A DNA stretch of 64,000 nt from Parapedobacter pyrenivorans (GTDB taxonomy: Bacteria; Bacteroidota; Bacteroidia; Sphingobacteriales; Sphingobacteriaceae), in assembly GCF_014636865.1 (NCBI RefSeq), contig NZ_BMER01000001.1, forward strand, positions 1,538,718 to 1,602,717. The letters run 5' to 3'. The notes below the pieces were generated by a model, which saw only the letters and a program-made list of their open reading frames with translations, searched no databases and was not told the origin of the DNA. This document shows positions 59,901 through 64,000 of the stretch, piece after piece. How positions within the stretch are numbered: position 1 is the first letter of the stretch; every line of letters begins with the position of its first letter. Position numbers and translations under genes: made by a program.

Positions 59901-61994
59901 ATGAGACAATTAACTTTATTATTGCTGCTTTGCTCCCTGAGCTACTTGCTGATCGCTCAGCAACCTACGATGCAGCAGCTTACGACTTATCCATTTCCCT
60001 CGGAACTGGCAACCGCGACCACGGATAGCCGACTGGCTTTGGCTATCAACGAACAGGGTCGCCGCAACCTCTATGTAGCAGAAGGACCGGCATTCGAACT
60101 ACGTAAGCTGACGGCCTATGATGAAGACCTGGGTGATGAAATCACCAGCGTACAGCTTTCGGCGGATGGTAATTGGGTGGTCTACGTAAAAGGAGGCGAC
60201 CACGGGGGCTCCAATGCAAATACGCCCCGTAACCCGGCTTCCCTGCCTGTGGCGACCAAGGTACAAGTATGGAGTGTTCCCTTTGCTGGAGGGCAGCCGA
60301 AATTGCTCGCCGATGGCGATGATCCGGTGGTATCCCCCCAAGGCGATCGCGTTGCGTTTATCCGGCAGGGACAGGTTTGGACATGTGCCATCGATGGTTC
60401 CGGCGAGGCAGGACAGCTGTTTTATGCACGGGGCGTTAATGGCGGTATCCAATGGTCGCCCGATGGGACCGCACTGGCGTTTGTGTCGGCGCGAGGGAGC
60501 CATTCTTTAGTAGGTATATTCCGCAACAAACAGACACCTATCCAATGGGTCGCCCCTACGTTTGCGCGTGATGGCTCCCCTCGGTGGTCGCCGGATGGCA
60601 AACGGATCGCCTTCGTACGGCAAGATGCATGGGGTGGTGCGCCAGACTCGATACTTAGTCCGGTTATTAACCCGTGGGCCATATGGACGGCCAATGTCGA
60701 TGATGGTGATGCAGCCCCAATCTGGAGTGCACCGCGAACGCCGCAGGGTGCGGTGCCTACCACAAACGGGGGCACCAACCTGCATTGGGTGGGAAAAGAT
60801 CGGATAACGTTCCTTTCTTACCACGATAAATGGCCCCATCTGTATTCGATACGGGATACGGGCGGCGACGCCATGCTGCTCACTCCTGGGGCGTTTATGG
60901 TGGAACATATCAGGCCCTCGCCGGATGGCCAGTGGCTGGTGGCCAGCGCCAATACAGGCCCCGATAGGGATGACATCGACCGTCGCCACATCATCCGCGT
61001 GCCCGTGGATAAGCCCGACATGGAGGTGATCACCCCCGGAAAAGGCATCGAGGCCTTCCCAAGCATTACCGGTGATGGCAGGCACCTGGTTTTCTTAAGT
61101 GCCACGGCCTCGCGACCGTCGGTGCCTGCCCTATTGCCATGGCCGGGCACTAACACAACCGTCCGGTTGCTGGGTGAGCACCTCATCCCCGATATCTTGC
61201 AAAACGCTGAATTGGTGACGCCTAAGCGGGTGGAATTCAAGGCGCCGGACGGGATGACGGTCTATGCGCAATTGTTCGAGCCAGTGGGTGGAGCGGCTGA
61301 AAAGCCCGCCGTCGTATTCATCCACGGGGGGCCACAGCGGCAGATGCTGCTGGGCTGGCACTATGGCGACTACTATGCCAATACCTATGCATTGAACCAA
61401 TACCTCGCCAGCCGTGGATTTATTGTGCTTTCGGTCAACTACCGGCTCGGTATCGGCTATGGTTTCGACTTCCATAAGCCGTTATTTGCCGGACGATACG
61501 GTGCTTCCGAATACCAGGACATCAAGGCTGCCGGGGAATGGCTGGCCGATCAACCGCAGGTGGATGCTACGCGCATTGGCGTATATGGCGGATCCTATGG
61601 GGGATACCTCACCGCGCTTGCCCTGGGTAAGGATTCCGACCTCTTTTCTGCCGGTGTTGACATTCACGGCGTACACAATTACATCGGACGGATACCACCG
61701 GTAAGTGCTGAGCCGGCACCCGATGCGGAGAGGGCCATCGAGCTGGCCAGAAGCTCCTCGCCGGTATCTTATTTGGATACGTGGCGGTCGCCCGTGTTGC
61801 TTATCCATGGCGACGACGACGCGAATGTGGATTTCGAGCAAACGATAGACCTGCTGAACCGGTTGAAGAAAACAAATGTGCTGATAGAGACCCTGATGAT
61901 CCCAGACGATACGCACCATTGGATGTTATATGAACACCAGGTGATGGTCAATCAAGCGACTGCCGATTTTCTTCAAAAGCAATTATACCCTTAG
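59901..61994 (+). CDS. S9 family prolyl-oligopeptidase-type serine peptidase
   Basis: 697 residues. Signal peptide (LTLLLLLCSLSYLLIAQQP), so exported. An N-terminal beta-propeller contains WD40-like PD40 repeats (IQWSPDGTALAFVSARG, PRWSPDGKRIAFVRQ). The C-terminal alpha/beta-hydrolase has the nucleophile Ser565 in YGGSYGGYL, the acid Asp640 in HGDDDANVDF and the base His672 or His673 in DDTHHWML. The DPP4/acylaminoacyl-peptidase branch of S9 is the best fit, cutting short peptides in the periplasm. It diverges from the toxin-antitoxin pair and is followed after 69 bp by the beta-lactamase-like fusion gene on the same strand. Confidence 0.9.
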   Translation: MRQLTLLLLLCSLSYLLIAQQPTMQQLTTYPFPSELATATTDSRLALAINEQGRRNLYVAEGPAFELRKLTAYDEDLGDEITSVQLSADGNWVVYVKGGDHGGSNANTPRNPASLPVATKVQVWSVPFAGGQPKLLADGDDPVVSPQGDRVAFIRQGQVWTCAIDGSGEAGQLFYARGVNGGIQWSPDGTALAFVSARGSHSLVGIFRNKQTPIQWVAPTFARDGSPRWSPDGKRIAFVRQDAWGGAPDSILSPVINPWAIWTANVDDGDAAPIWSAPRTPQGAVPTTNGGTNLHWVGKDRITFLSYHDKWPHLYSIRDTGGDAMLLTPGAFMVEHIRPSPDGQWLVASANTGPDRDDIDRRHIIRVPVDKPDMEVITPGKGIEAFPSITGDGRHLVFLSATASRPSVPALLPWPGTNTTVRLLGEHLIPDILQNAELVTPKRVEFKAPDGMTVYAQLFEPVGGAAEKPAVVFIHGGPQRQMLLGWHYGDYYANTYALNQYLASRGFIVLSVNYRLGIGYGFDFHKPLFAGRYGASEYQDIKAAGEWLADQPQVDATRIGVYGGSYGGYLTALALGKDSDLFSAGVDIHGVHNYIGRIPPVSAEPAPDAERAIELARSSSPVSYLDTWRSPVLLIHGDDDANVDFEQTIDLLNRLKKTNVLIETLMIPDDTHHWMLYEHQVMVNQATADFLQKQLYP

Positions 61995-62063
61995 TGGCCA
62001 TCACTGATGGGGCTGGGGCTTATTGCGGCGGGTATCCAAACCGACATCACTAGATTAATTGAT

Positions 62064-64000
62064 ATGATGAAAACTGGAAAAATTGTGTTTTATGCGCTGT
62101 GGGCACTAAGCATCACAGGAATTTCAAAGGCGCAGGAACAATCGCTGCCTCCCGGGTTGGACGAGTACGTGGGTGCAGTGATTCACGCGTTTGACGTGCC
62201 GGGAATCAGCATCGGTATTGTCAAAGACGGAAAGGTTGTGTTAGCAAAGGGATATGGTGTGAAGAAATTGGGAACACCGGATCTGGTTGATGAAAATACA
62301 CTTTTCAATATCGCGTCAAATTCCAAAGCATTCACGGCTACGGCCCTTGCAATGCTCGTGGAGGAAGGAAAGCTTGACTGGGAAGATCCTGTAATCAAGT
62401 ATTTACCTTACTTTCAGCTTTCGGATGACTACGTGACCGCACACCTTACCGTTCGCGATTTGTTGGTGCATCACAGTGGGCTGCCAGCCTACGCCAATGA
62501 TTTTTTGCTGTTCCCCCCGTCGACCTATAGCCGTAAGGAATTGCTTAAGAAGTTGAAGAATGTACCATTGCGCCATGATTTCCGTTCAGTTTATGCCTAC
62601 GATAATATTCTTTACGTTGCGGCCGGCGAAGTGGTAGAGGCGGTCTCCGGCATGCCTTGGGAAGATTTCGTGAAAACGCGGATTTTCAATCGTGTGGGGA
62701 TGAAAAATACCATATCCCGATATAGTACCTTAAAAGACCAGCCCAATGTCGCGTATGCGCACGCCCGGCGGGACGGGAAGCTGGAAGTACGCGAACGGTA
62801 TTTCGAAACCAATATCGGCGACAATGGCAATCCGGCTGGTGGTATTGCGTCTTCGGCTGCCGACATGTCACGCTGGTTGATCACCCAATTGGATTCGGGG
62901 CGGACACCGGATGGGTTCCGGATATTCAGGCCATCCGCAACCGAGCAACTTTGGAAAATTGTACGGGAGATGCCCATCAGTAAAGAGCCGGAATGGCTTA
63001 AACCTAATCAAAAGAACTTCTATGGCTATGCGCTGGGCTTTCGGGCGTATGATTATCGGGGAGTAAAAGTAGTCGGGCATGGCGGCTTACTGACCGGTTT
63101 TGTTTCGCAGATCGCGATGGTGCCCGAGCAAAATCTTGGTGTTGTCGTGCTCACCAACCAGCTTTCGTCTGGTGCATACTGGTCGATCATTAACCATGTG
63201 CTCGACTATTACCTTGGCAATGAACCATTCGACTGGATTGCTGGATACAAAAAGGAGTTGGACAGCTCACTGGCCCGGCAAGATTCCTCCCGGGCCAAGC
63301 ATAAGCCCGCCATACCTGACCCTACGTTGAAACGGTCGTTATCCTTAGCCGATTACGCTGGAGCATACCGCGATCAGCTCCTGGGCAGGGGAGTAGTCAG
63401 TGTGGTAGGCGATACCACATTGCGTATCGATTTTATCAAATCGCCCCAGTACAGCGGTCTGCTTCGCTATTTCCATGGCGACTTATTCCGCTTGATCTAT
63501 GACAATACCGATCGGGGTAAGGGGCCGTTTCTGACCTTCGTGTTTAACGCTGATAAATCCATCCAAGAGGGCCGCTTCGTAGCTGAAAAGGCAGGAGAAG
63601 GTAGCGACTGGTCTGATGTGGTGCTGCGCCCGGAAAAAAGCGCGATCCTCGATACTGCCGAACTGCGCAAACGGATCGGCAAGACGTTGGCAGAACATCC
63701 TGATGGGCGCTTTGCCTATGCGCTATTGGATTTGCAAAGCGGTGACCAGCTGTTGTACAACGAACAGGAAACATTCCATGCGGCAAGCACGATGAAGACT
63801 CCGGTGATGATTGAAGTGTTCAAACAAGCCGCGGCGGGAAAATTCAGCATGACCGATTCGCTCACCGTCTATAATGAATTCAAGAGCATCGTTGATAACA
63901 GCAAGTTCTCCCTTCCGGCCAATACGGATAGCGAGGGCGATCTGTATGGCCGGATAGGTAGCAAAATGACTTGGCATGATATGGTGTTCCGGATGATTAC
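62064..64000 (+). CDS. Class C / class A beta-lactamase-like fusion protein, C-terminus cut by window
   Basis: At least 645 residues, open at the window end. Signal peptide (KIVFYALWALSITGISKAQE). The first serine-hydrolase domain (about 25-400) is of class C beta-lactamase/esterase type: Ser85 in SNSK, Tyr179 in YDN and an HGG motif (GHGGLLTGF). A DUF3471-like segment follows (SLADYAGAYRDQLLGRG onward, about 425-525). Then a second domain starts like a class A beta-lactamase: GRFAYALLDLQSGDQLLYNE with Ser575 in the S-x-x-K motif STMK. The two halves could cut peptidoglycan peptides, beta-lactams or esters. Whether the class A active site is complete cannot be seen. It is on the same strand as the S9 peptidase. 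Confidence 0.85.
   Translation, partial: MMKTGKIVFYALWALSITGISKAQEQSLPPGLDEYVGAVIHAFDVPGISIGIVKDGKVVLAKGYGVKKLGTPDLVDENTLFNIASNSKAFTATALAMLVEEGKLDWEDPVIKYLPYFQLSDDYVTAHLTVRDLLVHHSGLPAYANDFLLFPPSTYSRKELLKKLKNVPLRHDFRSVYAYDNILYVAAGEVVEAVSGMPWEDFVKTRIFNRVGMKNTISRYSTLKDQPNVAYAHARRDGKLEVRERYFETNIGDNGNPAGGIASSAADMSRWLITQLDSGRTPDGFRIFRPSATEQLWKIVREMPISKEPEWLKPNQKNFYGYALGFRAYDYRGVKVVGHGGLLTGFVSQIAMVPEQNLGVVVLTNQLSSGAYWSIINHVLDYYLGNEPFDWIAGYKKELDSSLARQDSSRAKHKPAIPDPTLKRSLSLADYAGAYRDQLLGRGVVSVVGDTTLRIDFIKSPQYSGLLRYFHGDLFRLIYDNTDRGKGPFLTFVFNADKSIQEGRFVAEKAGEGSDWSDVVLRPEKSAILDTAELRKRIGKTLAEHPDGRFAYALLDLQSGDQLLYNEQETFHAASTMKTPVMIEVFKQAAAGKFSMTDSLTVYNEFKSIVDNSKFSLPANTDSEGDLYGRIGSKMTWHDMVFRMI

Overview
The window looks like chromosomal DNA of a Sphingobacteriaceae-type Bacteroidota (a Parapedobacter- or Pedobacter-like organism is my best guess, inferred from gene content only). 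The signs are two SusC/SusD loci, several ~790-residue FtsX/MacB-type permeases, a DUF6266 protein, an M56/BlaI pair, moderate GC, and promoters of the Bacteroidota form TTG-N19-21-TAnnTTTG in front of several genes. I saw no rRNA, tRNA, CRISPR array, transposase or phage gene.

Layout. (1) 1-10720, minus strand: an efflux-type ABC operon with the ATPase first (10046-10720), then four long permeases, the last cut by the window start; 79-bp palindromic repeats lie between the genes. (2) 11082-12479: a small lipoprotein and a DUF6266 protein, convergent. (3) 12781-20982, minus strand: polysaccharide utilisation locus 1 (PUL1) with SusC, SusD, a DUF3823 lipoprotein and a GH42-like glycosidase, behind a promoter with a ~310-nt leader. 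(4) 21481-24813: a large protein with two nucleotidyltransferase-like/HEPN-like halves, a divergent XRE regulator sharing twin operators with it, and a Tet-type MFS exporter. (5) 24907-46986: a ROK regulator diverging from PUL2, a long plus-strand run of AGE-family epimerase, FucP-like transporter, SusC, SusD, two discoidin-like lipoproteins, an unassigned barrel lipoprotein, an exported ADP-ribosylglycohydrolase-fold protein, a Tat-exported Gfo/Idh oxidoreductase, a PQQ-type dehydrogenase/cytochrome c lipoprotein, a nucleoside-type MFS, a cytosolic Gfo/Idh enzyme and a separately promoted secreted protein. (6) 47098-49112: BlaI-type repressor and M56 sensor peptidase. (7) 49116-55178, minus strand: a second efflux operon (HlyD adaptor, two permeases, no ATPase). 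(8) 55388-64000: NTF2-like protein, MurF, a cell-wall amidase, a PIN toxin-antitoxin pair, an S9 peptidase and a class C/class A beta-lactamase-like fusion that runs off the window.

How the parts may work together. The two efflux operons, 44 kb apart, carry the same regulatory layout: two 16-bp palindromes 21 bp apart and a TTGGnACG element 54-55 bp downstream. This suggests one regulator drives both, and that the ATPase of the first operon could also serve the ATPase-less second. PUL2 contains no glycosidase family that I recognise with confidence, but it has several redox enzymes and two unrelated sugar/nucleoside-type importers. It may encode an oxidative or otherwise unusual glycan- or glycoside-breakdown route. 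These two points, together with the tandem HEPN-like protein and its operators, are the strongest leads in the window.
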